Source of the DNA: Halobacillus litoralis
GTDB taxonomy: Bacteria > Bacillota > Bacilli > Bacillales > Halobacillaceae
Direction of reading: 5' to 3'
Assembly (NCBI RefSeq): GCF_020171725.1
Contig: NZ_JAIVAJ010000003.1
Span: forward strand, 173,692-237,691
DNA: 64,000 nucleotides
The translations under genes were made by a program, and so were the position numbers. Within the stretch, counting starts at the first letter, position 1. Each line of letters begins with the position of its first letter. Under the pieces are notes generated by a model. The model was not told the DNA's origin and did no database searches. It saw only the letters and a list, made by a program, of their open reading frames with translations. Positions 1 to 9,815 of the stretch are shown piece after piece.

Positions 1-2304
1 GTGTGCAGCCCTTCGCAAAAACAACGCGCGCTTAAACTATTGAAGGAAGAAAAGCTCGTTGTAGGCCCTTGGTATGTGTTGGCAGACGAATTTCTTGTCT
101 CTGGAGAATCGCTTTGGCGGAACTTAGAGATCGGCCTTGAAATGGCTGGATCTTACAGCCGTTCGCAGAAGGTAGGTTATCTTCCAGATACATTTGGTCA
201 CATCAGTCAGATGCCTCAGATTTTGCGTTCGTTTGGAATCGATAACGCGATTCTTTGGAGAGGCATTCAAATCGATCAGTCTGAATTTGAATGGCAAAGC
301 CCGAATGGGGAAAGCGTCTATTCTATTTTCTTACCAGAAGGATATTATCAGCCCGTTTTGAACGAAGAAGATCCCACATCCTCTTTACAATCATTCATTG
401 AAAAAGTAGAGCCTTATACAAATACCTCGCATGTGCTTCTAACCAACGGTGGGGATCATTTGATGCCGGTATGGGAAAATATGCAGCAACGAATAGAGGA
501 TGCCAATCAGGCGGGACTGAGAGTTCAAGCATCTACCTATGAAAAATTCCTGAAACATGTTCGGAAGGAAAGCCAGTCTCTCCTTGTTCATAAGGGCGAG
601 ATGCGTTCCAATGAACATATTTATGTCCTTCCTAATGTTTTATCTACCAGAACTTATTTGAAGCAACAAAACCAATACGTGGAGGATCAATTAACCCGCC
701 ATGTTGAGCCTATGCTTGCGATTGCAGGGGCGGAAGAAACGGATCGATATCTCGAAGACACGTGGAAGTTGCTTTTGAAAAATCATCCTCACGACAGTAT
801 TTGCGGTTGCAGTATAGATGACGTACATAAAGAAATGGAAACACGTACGATGAAATTGAAGCAGCGTATGGAGGCATTGAAGAAAGAGTCCCTCTACCAT
901 TTGAAAGCAAGAGATTTTGCCATGACAGGAAATGGGGGTCGAAAGCCTTTTGAAGACATGTCGACCTTTACAGTGTTTAACCCTCATCCCTTTTCCTATA
1001 AGGGATGGGTAAAGGGAGAGGTGTGGCTTTATGAAGATCAAGCTTTTGAAGTGGTGGGGGACGACGGTTCACCTCATGAGACCGTCATCATCGAAAAGCG
1101 TAAGGATCGTCATTTCGCCTCTCCTACAGATGCTTTCCCAGAGTTTAAGGATGTAAATGTTTACGAGATTGCATTCTTCGTTCCATCACTTCCGGCACTG
1201 TCTTTTCAAACTTATCATGTTGAATCAGGCAGGAATCATTTGCTGGAAACTACCGAGACATCATTTATCGAGAACGAGTGGATGAAAGTGGAAATAGGGA
1301 AGAAAGGAGGTTTAACGGTGGAGGATTTGTCTTCAGGAAAGTTGTATGAAGGCTTCAATCATTATACTGCCTCGCTTGATGCTGGAGACGAGTACAATTA
1401 TTCACCTCCATTTGACGACGTCTGGACAGAAGGTTCGATCATAGGTGTGCCTAAAGTGAAGCGGAGCGGGCATGTTCAGGAACTCAGCTATGAGGTCATG
1501 TTATCGCCACCAGCCTCGCTTAATGAGGCGCGAACAGGTCCTGTTCAAGAAAGAGGAGTAATTAGTATTTCCATTCGAATTCGCCTGTTTAAAGGTGAGC
1601 CTATCGCAGATGTGTGTGTAAACGTCGATAATCAAGCAGAAGACTCGAGACTTCGGGTCACTTTTCCTCAGAAAGAACGGGTTGAGAGGACGTATAGTGA
1701 TACAGCCTTTGATCTGGTCGAACGGCCTGCACAAAAGATAGAACGTTTCGATGCATCAAAGCAGAAAGAGGTCCCTGTAGTGGTGGAACCTAGTGCATCG
1801 GTTGTTTACGCAAATGGTTTCTCTTTTGTTCATCAAGGTTTGCAGGAATATCAAGTTACAGAGAATGATGAGGTCGCGGTGACTTTGATTCGAGGAGTCG
1901 GCTGGTTATCACGCGACGACCTTCGTACTCGAGGGGGCGGGGCAGGTCCTTCATTTGAAACGCCGGATGCCCAATGCTTGGGAAGTCATACCTTCTATTA
2001 CGGATTCGGCTTTAGACCAACCCCTGTCGAGGCATTACGTGAAGCTAACCAATTCAGAATTAAGCCTTCTATTATGGAGGGGGAAGGACTAACAGAGTCT
2101 TTGATTACATTAGCAAATCCCACCATTCAAGTAAGTGCTGTACGGAAGCGTGACCGCCATATCGAGATCAGGATTTGGAACCCGACTCTTGAGATGGAGG
2201 AAACGAATATTGTTACGGAGAAGTCTGTCATGATGGATGGCGAATTAGTGAAAGGGCCACTGCAAATTCTACCTAAAACGATTAAGACACTGACGCTGAC
2301 GTGA
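1..2304 (+). CDS. Alpha-mannosidase, glycoside hydrolase family 38, 5' end cut by window
   Basis: Retaining exo-alpha-mannosidase that should release mannose from glycans, probably in the cytoplasm on imported oligosaccharides. The visible 767 residues show the GH38 motif LPDTFGHISQMPQ (D63 matches the family nucleophile) and NHPHDSICGCS around 261-271. A long beta-sandwich C-terminal half follows. The usual N-terminal metal-binding HxHWDREW motif is absent and the first codons read straight in from the window edge, so the gene starts upstream. The coordinates are therefore partial at the 5' end. It ends inside the start region of the DUF4127 gene, so the two are co-transcribed. The neighbours (DUF4127, FAD oxidoreductase, GHL10 hydrolase) suggest a glycan-use locus. 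Substrate cannot be read from the sequence. Confidence 0.93.
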   Translation: MCSPSQKQRALKLLKEEKLVVGPWYVLADEFLVSGESLWRNLEIGLEMAGSYSRSQKVGYLPDTFGHISQMPQILRSFGIDNAILWRGIQIDQSEFEWQSPNGESVYSIFLPEGYYQPVLNEEDPTSSLQSFIEKVEPYTNTSHVLLTNGGDHLMPVWENMQQRIEDANQAGLRVQASTYEKFLKHVRKESQSLLVHKGEMRSNEHIYVLPNVLSTRTYLKQQNQYVEDQLTRHVEPMLAIAGAEETDRYLEDTWKLLLKNHPHDSICGCSIDDVHKEMETRTMKLKQRMEALKKESLYHLKARDFAMTGNGGRKPFEDMSTFTVFNPHPFSYKGWVKGEVWLYEDQAFEVVGDDGSPHETVIIEKRKDRHFASPTDAFPEFKDVNVYEIAFFVPSLPALSFQTYHVESGRNHLLETTETSFIENEWMKVEIGKKGGLTVEDLSSGKLYEGFNHYTASLDAGDEYNYSPPFDDVWTEGSIIGVPKVKRSGHVQELSYEVMLSPPASLNEARTGPVQERGVISISIRIRLFKGEPIADVCVNVDNQAEDSRLRVTFPQKERVERTYSDTAFDLVERPAQKIERFDASKQKEVPVVVEPSASVVYANGFSFVHQGLQEYQVTENDEVAVTLIRGVGWLSRDDLRTRGGGAGPSFETPDAQCLGSHTFYYGFGFRPTPVEALREANQFRIKPSIMEGEGLTESLITLANPTIQVSAVRKRDRHIEIRIWNPTLEMEETNIVTEKSVMMDGELVKGPLQILPKTIKTLTLT

Positions 2305-2318
2305 ATGGAGAGAGTGTG

Positions 2319-3821
2319 ATGAAGAAGAAAATAGCCTTGTTACCAGTTGATGCTCGCCCCGTAACACGCCAACTGCCTATTGAACTAGCAAAATTGGCAG
2401 ATTGGGAAGTACTTGCGCCTGAACAAGCGGATTTAGGGTTCTTAAAACAGGCGGCAGATGTTGGTCATTTGCAATATTGGTTAAAAGAAACGGCGCCGAA
2501 AGTAGACGGAATGGTTCTTTCTATCGACATGTTGTTATATGGAGGACTGGTTCCTTCGCGAATTCATGAACAGGAAAAAGAGCAGTTGAACCGGCGTCTC
2601 GAACTGTTGAAAGAAATAAGAGAGGAACACCCTGACATTCAGTTGATGGTCTTCAGCTCTACGATGAGAATTTCTAATAATAATGTCAACGAAGAAGAGA
2701 AGGAGTATTGGCAAACGTATGGAACGGCGATATGGGGATTGTCCTACCATACCCACCGCTTTGAAACGACGGGAGATGAGGCGGACCAAAGGCGGGCAGA
2801 CGAGTGGAGAGCCTCTATTCCGGAGGATATCTTACATGATTATCAAGCGACACGCCAAATCAATTACTCTATGAACCTTGAGCTCCTTCAACTTTTAGAA
2901 GGTGGGACGATTGATCGTATCGTATTTCCGCAGGATGATACAAGTGAATACGGGTGGAACGTTCAAGAACAAGCGCAGCTTTCTAAAGTGATTCGTGAGC
3001 AGCATTTATCAAAAGAAGCGGTTCTCTATCCTGGTGCAGATGAAGTAGCAAGCACCCTTCTGACTCGGATGATCTTTCAACTAGAAGAGCAAGACTTGCC
3101 GTGCTTTTATCCCGTTTCGAGTGGGATGAAAGGTTATTTAAGTTCAGCCATGTATGAAGACAGACCTCTGATGGAATCGGTGAAAGGTCAAATATTCGCC
3201 ATTGGCTCAAGAACAGAGGATGACTTCGCTCAAGCAGATATCGTCCTTGGAGTGAATGTTCCAGGCATAAAGCAAGGCGATTTAGCTTTGGAACTCAATA
3301 TGAACCTTGTTGATACAAATGATCGCAATATAAGTGAATGGTTGAGACGATTGGAAACCTATCTTGGGAGAAAACCTGTCGCTTTGGTGGATCTTGCATA
3401 TGCCAATGGGGCTGATCCAAGGATGATTCCAGAACTTCTCGAAACGATTTCATGGCAGGATTTAATAGGCTTTGCCGCTTGGAATACGGCGGGGAATTCC
3501 ATTGGAACTGTCGTGTCTCAGGCTGCACTTCAATGGCTTGCGGATCGAAAAGGAATGGATGTGAAAGAGCAGAAGGATCATCAAATCCTCCATCGGATTC
3601 TAGAAGATTACCTTTACCAGTCGATTGTTCGTAAAGAAGGAAGAGCTCTTTTGGGTAAGGGCGAGAAGCTTCATGATGTGATCACGCCGCTATTTGATAA
3701 AAAAGCTTCCGATTTCTTATCTCACTATGCTGATGGATGGGAAGTGAGTGGGATTCAGTATCCTTGGAACCGGACATTTGAGATTGACTTCATTTTAAAT
3801 AAGAAGGAGGAAATGTCATGA
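2319..3821 (+). CDS. DUF4127 family protein
   Basis: A 500-residue protein of the uncharacterised DUF4127 family, with the typical opening KIALLPVDARPVTRQLP and the motif DGMVLSIDMLLYGGLVPSR near residue 65. No signal peptide or membrane segment is seen, so it is probably cytoplasmic. I chose ATG 2319 because GGAGAG stands 6 bases upstream; an in-frame GTG at 2301 overlaps the mannosidase stop and lacks a good site. It overlaps the next gene by 4 bases (ATGA type). Family function is not established. The context beside GH38 and a Rossmann oxidoreductase implies a role in processing an unusual sugar or glycoside, which is inference only. Confidence 0.88.
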   Translation: MKKKIALLPVDARPVTRQLPIELAKLADWEVLAPEQADLGFLKQAADVGHLQYWLKETAPKVDGMVLSIDMLLYGGLVPSRIHEQEKEQLNRRLELLKEIREEHPDIQLMVFSSTMRISNNNVNEEEKEYWQTYGTAIWGLSYHTHRFETTGDEADQRRADEWRASIPEDILHDYQATRQINYSMNLELLQLLEGGTIDRIVFPQDDTSEYGWNVQEQAQLSKVIREQHLSKEAVLYPGADEVASTLLTRMIFQLEEQDLPCFYPVSSGMKGYLSSAMYEDRPLMESVKGQIFAIGSRTEDDFAQADIVLGVNVPGIKQGDLALELNMNLVDTNDRNISEWLRRLETYLGRKPVALVDLAYANGADPRMIPELLETISWQDLIGFAAWNTAGNSIGTVVSQAALQWLADRKGMDVKEQKDHQILHRILEDYLYQSIVRKEGRALLGKGEKLHDVITPLFDKKASDFLSHYADGWEVSGIQYPWNRTFEIDFILNKKEEMS

Positions 3822-5371
3822 GAGCGGATATCGTTGTTGTTGGAGGCGGAATTGGTGGGACGATGGCTGCTCTTTCTGCAGCGAAAATGGGGAAGACCGT
3901 CATTCTGACAGAAGAAACAGACTGGATAGGAGGCCAGCTGACATCACAGGCTGTCCCTCCTGACGAACACCCATGGATCGAGGAGTTTGGATGCACAGAT
4001 ACTTATCGGCAGTTTAGAAATCGGGTGAGGCAGTATTATAAAGACCATTACCCCGTGCAGGATAAAGCGCGAACGGACCAACGATTTAATCCTGGATCCG
4101 CTTGGGTCAGCCGAATTGCGCATGAGCCTAAAGTAGCGAAGCGTGTCTTGGAGGATATGCTTCAGCCTTTTCTCAGTAATGGGCAGATCACGCTGCTCTA
4201 TTCATATCGTCCGGTCGCCGTTGAAGTGGAAGAGGACCGTATTACCCATGTAACTGTTGCAAGAGGTGATGAGCGTAAACAGCTTGTAGGGAACTATGTA
4301 CTTGATGCGACAGAATGTGGTGACCTTCTTCCCTTGGCAAAAGCGGAGTATCGTATTGGGGCAGAATCAAAAGAGATGACGGGAGAGCCGCATGCTTTGG
4401 ACGAATATCGACCGGGTGATGTGCAGTCCTTTACCTATGTCTTCGCTCTTGAATATGACCCTGATGGTGACTATACAATTGAAAAGCCTGACATGTATGC
4501 GCACTGGAGGGCATATCAGGCGGATTTTCTAGAGCACTTGCAGCTGAGCTGGGACATTCCGGATGCTGATACGGGGAAATCAAAGCGTTTCAGGATGTTC
4601 AATGATGAGGGTGATTTGGGGCTTTGGGAATACCGTCGGATTATTGATCCTTCACATTTTAAGGAAGGGTTTTTTAAAGGTGACTTATCCTTGATCAACT
4701 GGCCGCAGAATGATTATTGGGAAGGAACCATCATTGACGTGACCGAAGATGAAAAAGAAAAAAGGCTGTATCAATCGAAGCAGTTAAGTTTATCTGTCTT
4801 GTATTGGCTTCAGACAGAGGCCCCGCGTGATGATGGAGGGGGGGGATATCCAGGGTTAAAGCTGCGCCCTGATGTGGTGGGGACGGACGATGGATTCGCT
4901 AAATATCCGTATATACGCGAGTCACGTAGGATAGAGGCACTTGAAACAGTTGTCGAACAAGATATTAACGTTGAGTATTCCGAGTACAATGGTGTCCGAA
5001 TTCGTGAAAACTCAGTCGGAATTGGAGCCTACCGAATTGATTTACATCCGACGACGGAGACGAATCGTCTTTTTTATGCGCGCAGTTATCCTTTTGAAAT
5101 CCCACTTGGTTCTTTGATTCCCGTGCGTATCAAGAACCTGATTCCTGCCTGTAAAAATATTGGCTGCACGCACTTGACCAACGGTTGTATGAGAGTTCAT
5201 CCTGTTGAATGGAATGTAGGAGAGTCGGCAGGAGCTCTGGCAGCCTTCGCTATGGAAGAAGAAAAAACGCTTCATGATATTTATCACAGTTCACGATTGA
5301 CGAGATCATTTCAAGGTAAGCTAGAGCAATTAGGAATAGGGTTGCATTGGCCAGAGGTGGGGGAGTTATAG
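3818..5371 (+). CDS. FAD-dependent oxidoreductase (FAD_oxidored family)
   Basis: A 517-residue flavoprotein. Residues 5-33 form a Rossmann dinucleotide fold (VVVGGGIGGTMAALSAAK, then an acidic residue after the second strand). A second flavin contact region occurs near the C-terminus (NIGCTHLTNGCMRVHPVEWN, then GESAGALA). DATECGDLLPLA near 165 is characteristic of the family. No signal peptide. ATG 3818 follows AAGGAGG at 7 bases and overlaps the DUF4127 stop, so translation is probably coupled. Substrate is unknown. Family members often sit in carbohydrate loci of Firmicutes, and here the partners are GH38 and DUF4127. An oxidation or redox-rearrangement step on a sugar is a guess. Confidence 0.9.
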   Translation: MRADIVVVGGGIGGTMAALSAAKMGKTVILTEETDWIGGQLTSQAVPPDEHPWIEEFGCTDTYRQFRNRVRQYYKDHYPVQDKARTDQRFNPGSAWVSRIAHEPKVAKRVLEDMLQPFLSNGQITLLYSYRPVAVEVEEDRITHVTVARGDERKQLVGNYVLDATECGDLLPLAKAEYRIGAESKEMTGEPHALDEYRPGDVQSFTYVFALEYDPDGDYTIEKPDMYAHWRAYQADFLEHLQLSWDIPDADTGKSKRFRMFNDEGDLGLWEYRRIIDPSHFKEGFFKGDLSLINWPQNDYWEGTIIDVTEDEKEKRLYQSKQLSLSVLYWLQTEAPRDDGGGGYPGLKLRPDVVGTDDGFAKYPYIRESRRIEALETVVEQDINVEYSEYNGVRIRENSVGIGAYRIDLHPTTETNRLFYARSYPFEIPLGSLIPVRIKNLIPACKNIGCTHLTNGCMRVHPVEWNVGESAGALAAFAMEEEKTLHDIYHSSRLTRSFQGKLEQLGIGLHWPEVGEL

Positions 5372-5380
5372 GTATTTAGT

Positions 5381-5403
5381 AAGGAGGATCGAACCTCCTT
5401 TTC
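5381..5403 (+). terminator. Hairpin after FAD oxidoreductase gene
   Basis: AAGGAGG and CCTCCTT form a perfect 7-bp stem around a 6-base loop, 10 bases after the oxidoreductase stop. Only a short T run follows, so it is a modest intrinsic terminator. Confidence 0.5.
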
Positions 5404-5540
5404 AACCATTTTATGAAGAATATATCCAACTATAATATTATTTTGGAGAAATTATCCTCTTTTATTTGAATTTTGTGATAACATTCTTTTCAATACATCA
5501 TGATAACGCATACAAAAAATATGTATGGAGGATTGATGAG

Positions 5541-7880
5541 ATGAAAGGGACCAGTAAACAAGTCGTAGCATTTTTTGGGGTGTTCGTCCTGTTTCTCAGT
5601 TTGTTGTTGAGTCCTGCGGCAGCTGAGGAAGATGAAGCAACCGTAGTGAAAGATGAGGACGGGACAAGCATGACAGTAGACGCGGTGAATGACCGGAGCA
5701 ACGGCGGGAAGCTTGTGCTGTTTGATCCGACATTCAGTTACTTTACGGAGACAAGCCAGGACTCTTATGAAGTTGTGCTCGAGAAGATCGGTCTTACGGA
5801 GTATGAAGTCATTCGTTCAGGTTCAGGAGATCAGTCGATTCCAGAAGAAGGAGTGGTGTTGTCCACAAAAGCTTCTTCAGATATTCTCGATTTTCTGAAG
5901 TCACTGGATAATGGAGAGAATGTTGAAATAGAAGAACCAGTGGAGAAACGTTACGGTAGTCAGCTGGACGATATCGACCCAACGGATGAGACGAATCCAG
6001 ACGGTGCTCCTTTTCCAGGGAATAGAGGCGCAAACCAGTTGCTTTTGTACACACCTGACTTCGGTGACAGCACAGGAACAAACCCTTATGGCTACGAAAT
6101 TACGGTAACAGAAGGCGTTGTGACCAAAGTGGGCGGTGGGGATAGTTCAATTCCGGCCAATGGATTTGTTGTCAGTGGTCATGGAGTAGAAGCCAATTTC
6201 TTGCGACAAGCTGAAATCGGGATGAAGGTCATGTATGAACAGGATGGTTCAATAGATCTGATCCGGGATGCTTCCACCTATATCTTTAAAAGTCAGCAGG
6301 CTTTGACCGAGGCGAAAGCAAGCCTTGCAGATGCGAGAGCTCAATTTATAGACGCATCTTACGAACAGGCGGAGCAGTCGATAGCAAAAGCCGAGGAACT
6401 TTTACAAAAGGCAGAAGATGTCCAAAGTGAGAATCCGAGGCAGGCGCTCGCATATACAGAGCAGGCCACTCAAGCGGCCTATGATGGATATTATTATTCT
6501 CTCCCTTCTGAAGTCGGAGAGCAGCGGGCGATTTGGTATCGTCCGGAGGAGAAGGATTTAGAAGATGTTCAGACGACTCTGGATCGTATGGAGAAAGCGG
6601 GCTTTAATTCCTTGTACCTTGAAACGACGTTTTGGGGATATACGATTTTCCCGAGTGATACGATGGAGGCATATGGTCTGCCGAAGCAGCACCCTAATTT
6701 TGTGAATCAGGATTACGGGAAATATGGATCGGATATTCTGCAGGCTTTCATTGAAGAAGGGGAGAAGCGTGGAATTACGGTTCAATCATGGACAGATGGG
6801 TTTATGATCGGTCACGTCAGTCTTGGGCTTCCATCTCAATTCGAACAATACCCTGAGTGGGCAGCGGTCCAACGAAATGATGAGCCGGGCACACCTGGGG
6901 CAGATTCGAAGAGTAACTATTATTGGTTGGATATTGCTAACCCGGATGTTCAACAATTTATGTTGGATATTTATAAAGAGCAGCAAAAGGATTATGCAAT
7001 TACAGGGTTGAACATCGATTATATGCGTTATCCGCATCACTCTTTTGAAGAAAGCTACAGCTACAGTGAATCGAACAGGAATAGGTTTGAGGAAGAGTAT
7101 GGAGTCGACCCTCTAATGCTGGAAGAGTCGGATGACCTCTTTGAAGAGTGGGAGATGTGGTTGAGAGAGCAAGAGAATGCATTTGTAGAGAAGCTGCACG
7201 ATCAGAGTAAGCAGTTGGATGGTGCATTTATGCTGACGGCAACGCCGGAGCCTGGACCTGAAGCCGTACTGATCAGTGACTGGGTAGAGGATATTGACGG
7301 GGTGATTCCACAAGCCTATGGTCATGACTTTAATAGTATTCAGTCCACGGTCAGAGCAAGCAAAGAGTTAATGCCTGAGGAAACGATGTACTATACAGGC
7401 ATCTACTCATTCTACCACCATCTAAGTGAGAAAGCGGCAGTGGAGGACGTGCTGGCCGCGGGCTATGGAACATCCGGCGTGAACATGTTTGCATTCGGCC
7501 AGGCAAGTGCACCTTCTGTCGATGCTCTTGGAAAAGGACCATGGAGAGAGGCGGCTGTGAATCCTGGTGAAGACCCACGTGGTGCAGTTCTTGCCACCGT
7601 TCGAGAACTGAGTTCACAGACGGAAGAGCTTTACATCAAACAGGGGGCAGTCAATCGTCACGAGGGGCGGAAGTTGATCAACAACTTCAAGAAGTGGGAA
7701 GTGATGATGGAACGCCCTGCTCATTCGTTGAAATGGTCCAAAGTAGAGAAAGAGATGAACAAATCACAAGAGATGTTAAGTGGATTAAACAGTCTTGACT
7801 CAGTTGTCCAACAACGAATCTCAGAGAAGTATGAGAAAATGAGTAAGTGGTTGAATTATTACTATACGAAGCAAAAATAA
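5541..7880 (+). CDS. Exported GHL10-type (DUF187) glycoside hydrolase-like protein
   Basis: A 779-residue protein with a Sec signal peptide (positive start, hydrophobic run to about residue 27, AAA-EED cleavage region). Two related N-terminal repeats follow (residues about 40-110 and 160-230, each with a beta-rich TxYEVxV.. SIP pattern). A short helical coiled region lies around 270-330. The glycosyl-hydrolase-like GHL10 TIM barrel (AIWYRPEEKDLEDVQ, LNIDYMRYPHH, DWVEDIDGVIPQAYGHD) fills the rest. ATG 5541 is preferred over an upstream ATG because GGAGG lies 9 bases ahead and the signal peptide then begins correctly. Related family members act on cell-wall or extracellular polysaccharides. A final helical tail (about 680-779) could bind wall polymer. 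It stands behind its own terminator-separated leader. Confidence 0.87.
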   Translation: MKGTSKQVVAFFGVFVLFLSLLLSPAAAEEDEATVVKDEDGTSMTVDAVNDRSNGGKLVLFDPTFSYFTETSQDSYEVVLEKIGLTEYEVIRSGSGDQSIPEEGVVLSTKASSDILDFLKSLDNGENVEIEEPVEKRYGSQLDDIDPTDETNPDGAPFPGNRGANQLLLYTPDFGDSTGTNPYGYEITVTEGVVTKVGGGDSSIPANGFVVSGHGVEANFLRQAEIGMKVMYEQDGSIDLIRDASTYIFKSQQALTEAKASLADARAQFIDASYEQAEQSIAKAEELLQKAEDVQSENPRQALAYTEQATQAAYDGYYYSLPSEVGEQRAIWYRPEEKDLEDVQTTLDRMEKAGFNSLYLETTFWGYTIFPSDTMEAYGLPKQHPNFVNQDYGKYGSDILQAFIEEGEKRGITVQSWTDGFMIGHVSLGLPSQFEQYPEWAAVQRNDEPGTPGADSKSNYYWLDIANPDVQQFMLDIYKEQQKDYAITGLNIDYMRYPHHSFEESYSYSESNRNRFEEEYGVDPLMLEESDDLFEEWEMWLREQENAFVEKLHDQSKQLDGAFMLTATPEPGPEAVLISDWVEDIDGVIPQAYGHDFNSIQSTVRASKELMPEETMYYTGIYSFYHHLSEKAAVEDVLAAGYGTSGVNMFAFGQASAPSVDALGKGPWREAAVNPGEDPRGAVLATVRELSSQTEELYIKQGAVNRHEGRKLINNFKKWEVMMERPAHSLKWSKVEKEMNKSQEMLSGLNSLDSVVQQRISEKYEKMSKWLNYYYTKQK

Positions 7881-7884
7881 TAGG

Positions 7885-7916
7885 AAGGGTGGCTGTGTTT
7901 GTGCAGCCTCCCTTTT
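7885..7916. terminator. Bidirectional terminator between convergent genes
   Basis: AAGGGTGGCTG and CAGCCTCCCTT pair with one T-T mismatch around a short loop, with T-rich ends on both strands. It serves the GHL10 gene from the left and the DUF2785 gene from the right. Confidence 0.75.
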
Positions 7917-8766
7917 ATAGTTTATGAATAGAATTCCCAATCGTTTGCTGCAGGCCTTTCCATTCAGGCTTTCCACCTACGGCTACATAAAAACTCTTCA
8001 AGAACGTCTTCACATTACTCAGAAGGTACCAGTATTCTTCGTCCTTCAGCTTATTCTTTCGTTCACTCAATTCTTCAGGAAGATTATGAATCAACTTGGT
8101 TATTTCGCTTACATCAAGACCACGCTCCATCATGGCAAATACCGGCACGAGAATCCGTTCGTCTTCATCGTGAATGTAGGCACTTTCGGAAGTTAGAACC
8201 ATGCTCCACAGGGCTTGTAGGATTTCAGGGTAAGATTCATTTGAGATATTCGGGTTTTTGACGAGTTCATCCAATGTGTCTGCGACATGAGCGGTGCTGT
8301 GGGCCCACCCTTTGCCTGGGACGAAGCCTCTGAAATCTTTTTCTTGATGAGTATAACTTAGAAGCTTGTCTTTCATTTCAATTACTGTGCTTTTGTTTAA
8401 GAATGGTTCTTCGCTATCACGTCCGATAATCAGTGCAAGCAGCAGAGTTGTGAAGGAGCGTGTGAAGACTGAATCTGTATTCTTCTCACCGATGCCTTTC
8501 ATAAGTCGGTCGTCCAAGCACACCTGGACAAGCTCATTAAGTAGATTCGGCGTAAGTGTGGGACGTTCAATAATGATTTTGAAAAAGGTTCTATAGATGA
8601 GTTCGTCTCGTAAAACGGGATCGGTTGAGCCGATGTGTTCGATCATGGAGCAGACGTTTTTATTGGTATCCATCGTTGACCATTGTTTCTGTCCGCTCTC
8701 CCATTGAATCATGTATGATTTGAGTTCCTCTTCATTCATTGGCTCGATGGAAAGTCGTGTCGTCAT
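7915..8766 (-). CDS. DUF2785 family protein
   Basis: A 283-residue, helix-rich cytoplasmic protein of the uncharacterised DUF2785 family. The central motif FRGFVPGKGWAHSTAHVADT with conserved His residues is the family signature. AGAAAGGA is placed about 9 bases before the ATG. There are no membrane segments. It is transcribed alone, towards the GHL10 gene, and shares a bidirectional terminator. No function is established; the conserved HSxxH could hold a metal, but that is inference. Confidence 0.82.
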   Translation of the reverse strand: MTTRLSIEPMNEEELKSYMIQWESGQKQWSTMDTNKNVCSMIEHIGSTDPVLRDELIYRTFFKIIIERPTLTPNLLNELVQVCLDDRLMKGIGEKNTDSVFTRSFTTLLLALIIGRDSEEPFLNKSTVIEMKDKLLSYTHQEKDFRGFVPGKGWAHSTAHVADTLDELVKNPNISNESYPEILQALWSMVLTSESAYIHDEDERILVPVFAMMERGLDVSEITKLIHNLPEELSERKNKLKDEEYWYLLSNVKTFLKSFYVAVGGKPEWKGLQQTIGNSIHKL

Positions 8767-8961
8767 AGTAGGCTTCCTTTCTATTTTGGAGAAACTGTAG
8801 GGTTTCTTCTATTAATCTCTCTGGTTGTTCTATCGTCCAGTGTCCGCTTTTTATCTAACACACATCTGCTATTTGAAAATATAGATTTATTTCATAATTT
8901 TAACATAATTAATCTATTGTGGCAGATAGTTTGGGGAGGCTTTCTGAATGTTTGGAGTGCT

Positions 8962-9077
8962 ATGCGCGTTCGGCGAGAGTCTATGCGCGCTCAGCACAAC
9001 TCTATGGGCGTTCATCTTCAACCAATGCGCCCCCAACGGAAGTCTATGCGCGTTCATCCCATTCTGCGCGCGTCCAC
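8962..9077. repeat. Tandem array, 21-bp period, TATGCGCG core (family A)
   Basis: Six degenerate units with core CTATGCGCGTTCA. The ATGCGC start falls at 8962, 8983, 9004, 9025, 9046 and about 9067, an exact 21-bp step. The array fills most of the gap (8767-9160) between the DUF2785 and lipoprotein genes; the rest of that gap is AT-rich without a gene. Two short overlapping open frames here are by-products of the repeat. Confidence 0.8.
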
Positions 9078-9160
9078 TCCAAATCCCATACCAAGTGAAA
9101 CGCGACCCGCCCTCCAGACGTACTTATAAATAGAGAGTAAACAGAAAGGTTGGAGCAATC

Positions 9161-9730
9161 ATGCGAAAGGTATTCATTTTTTCTTTTGTTATGCTGCTTG
9201 GATTAGCGGCGTGTCAGGAAGATATCAGTTTAGAAGTAGAAGATGAGCGGCATGAAAAGATTTGGTACGAGCCTGTTCCGTTTGAACGTGCCGTCGAGGA
9301 GCTTTCTTTTGAGGTCCCCGAACTGACGGAGTTTCCTTTTGAGCAGGGAGGGGATTGGTCAGAGATTTATCAATCTACGGAAGACCGTGACCAAATTTCG
9401 ATTATGACGAGGTATGTTAGAGAAGGGGTAGAGCTTAACTATGAGGATGCTATAGCCAATCAGGATGCGTATGAATTCGTTGATTTTACAGTGGCTAACT
9501 ATGAAGCGGAATTAAACGTCCATAATGCACAAGGCTTTGAAACCATGAAGCTTGGTTCCCGCGAAGTTAAAGTCAGGTATGAAAGCCAGCTTCCTTCCAT
9601 TACAGCTCATTGGATGGAGGATGGTCAAAGTTATCAGCTGACGTATGTGAATGCGTATGCGCGGGAAGATGGACCGGAGAAGCAGAATTTTGTGGATGCG
9701 GTCGAGATGATGCTTGCTTCATTTGAATAG
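9161..9730 (+). CDS. Putative lipoprotein of unknown function
   Basis: A 189-residue protein with a lipoprotein signal: a positively charged start, a hydrophobic run and a lipobox LGLAAC with the Cys at residue 19. The exported part is acidic and beta-rich with no domain I recognise. A GGTTGGAG-like site precedes the ATG. It stands alone between a tandem repeat array and a dioxygenase gene. It probably sits on the outer face of the membrane. Confidence 0.8.
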   Translation: MRKVFIFSFVMLLGLAACQEDISLEVEDERHEKIWYEPVPFERAVEELSFEVPELTEFPFEQGGDWSEIYQSTEDRDQISIMTRYVREGVELNYEDAIANQDAYEFVDFTVANYEAELNVHNAQGFETMKLGSREVKVRYESQLPSITAHWMEDGQSYQLTYVNAYAREDGPEKQNFVDAVEMMLASFE

Positions 9731-9815
9731 ACGGGCTTTCATTTCCCATATTTGACTTTCGGGCAGATCTTTATTATATTTATCTTGAAACTGAGATAAT
9801 TCGGAGGGATCGATT

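Noticed and set aside
8917..9133. Two overlapping open frames of about 60-70 codons before the lipoprotein gene
   Set aside because: They are produced by the 21-bp tandem array, which has a length that is a multiple of three and so keeps frames open.
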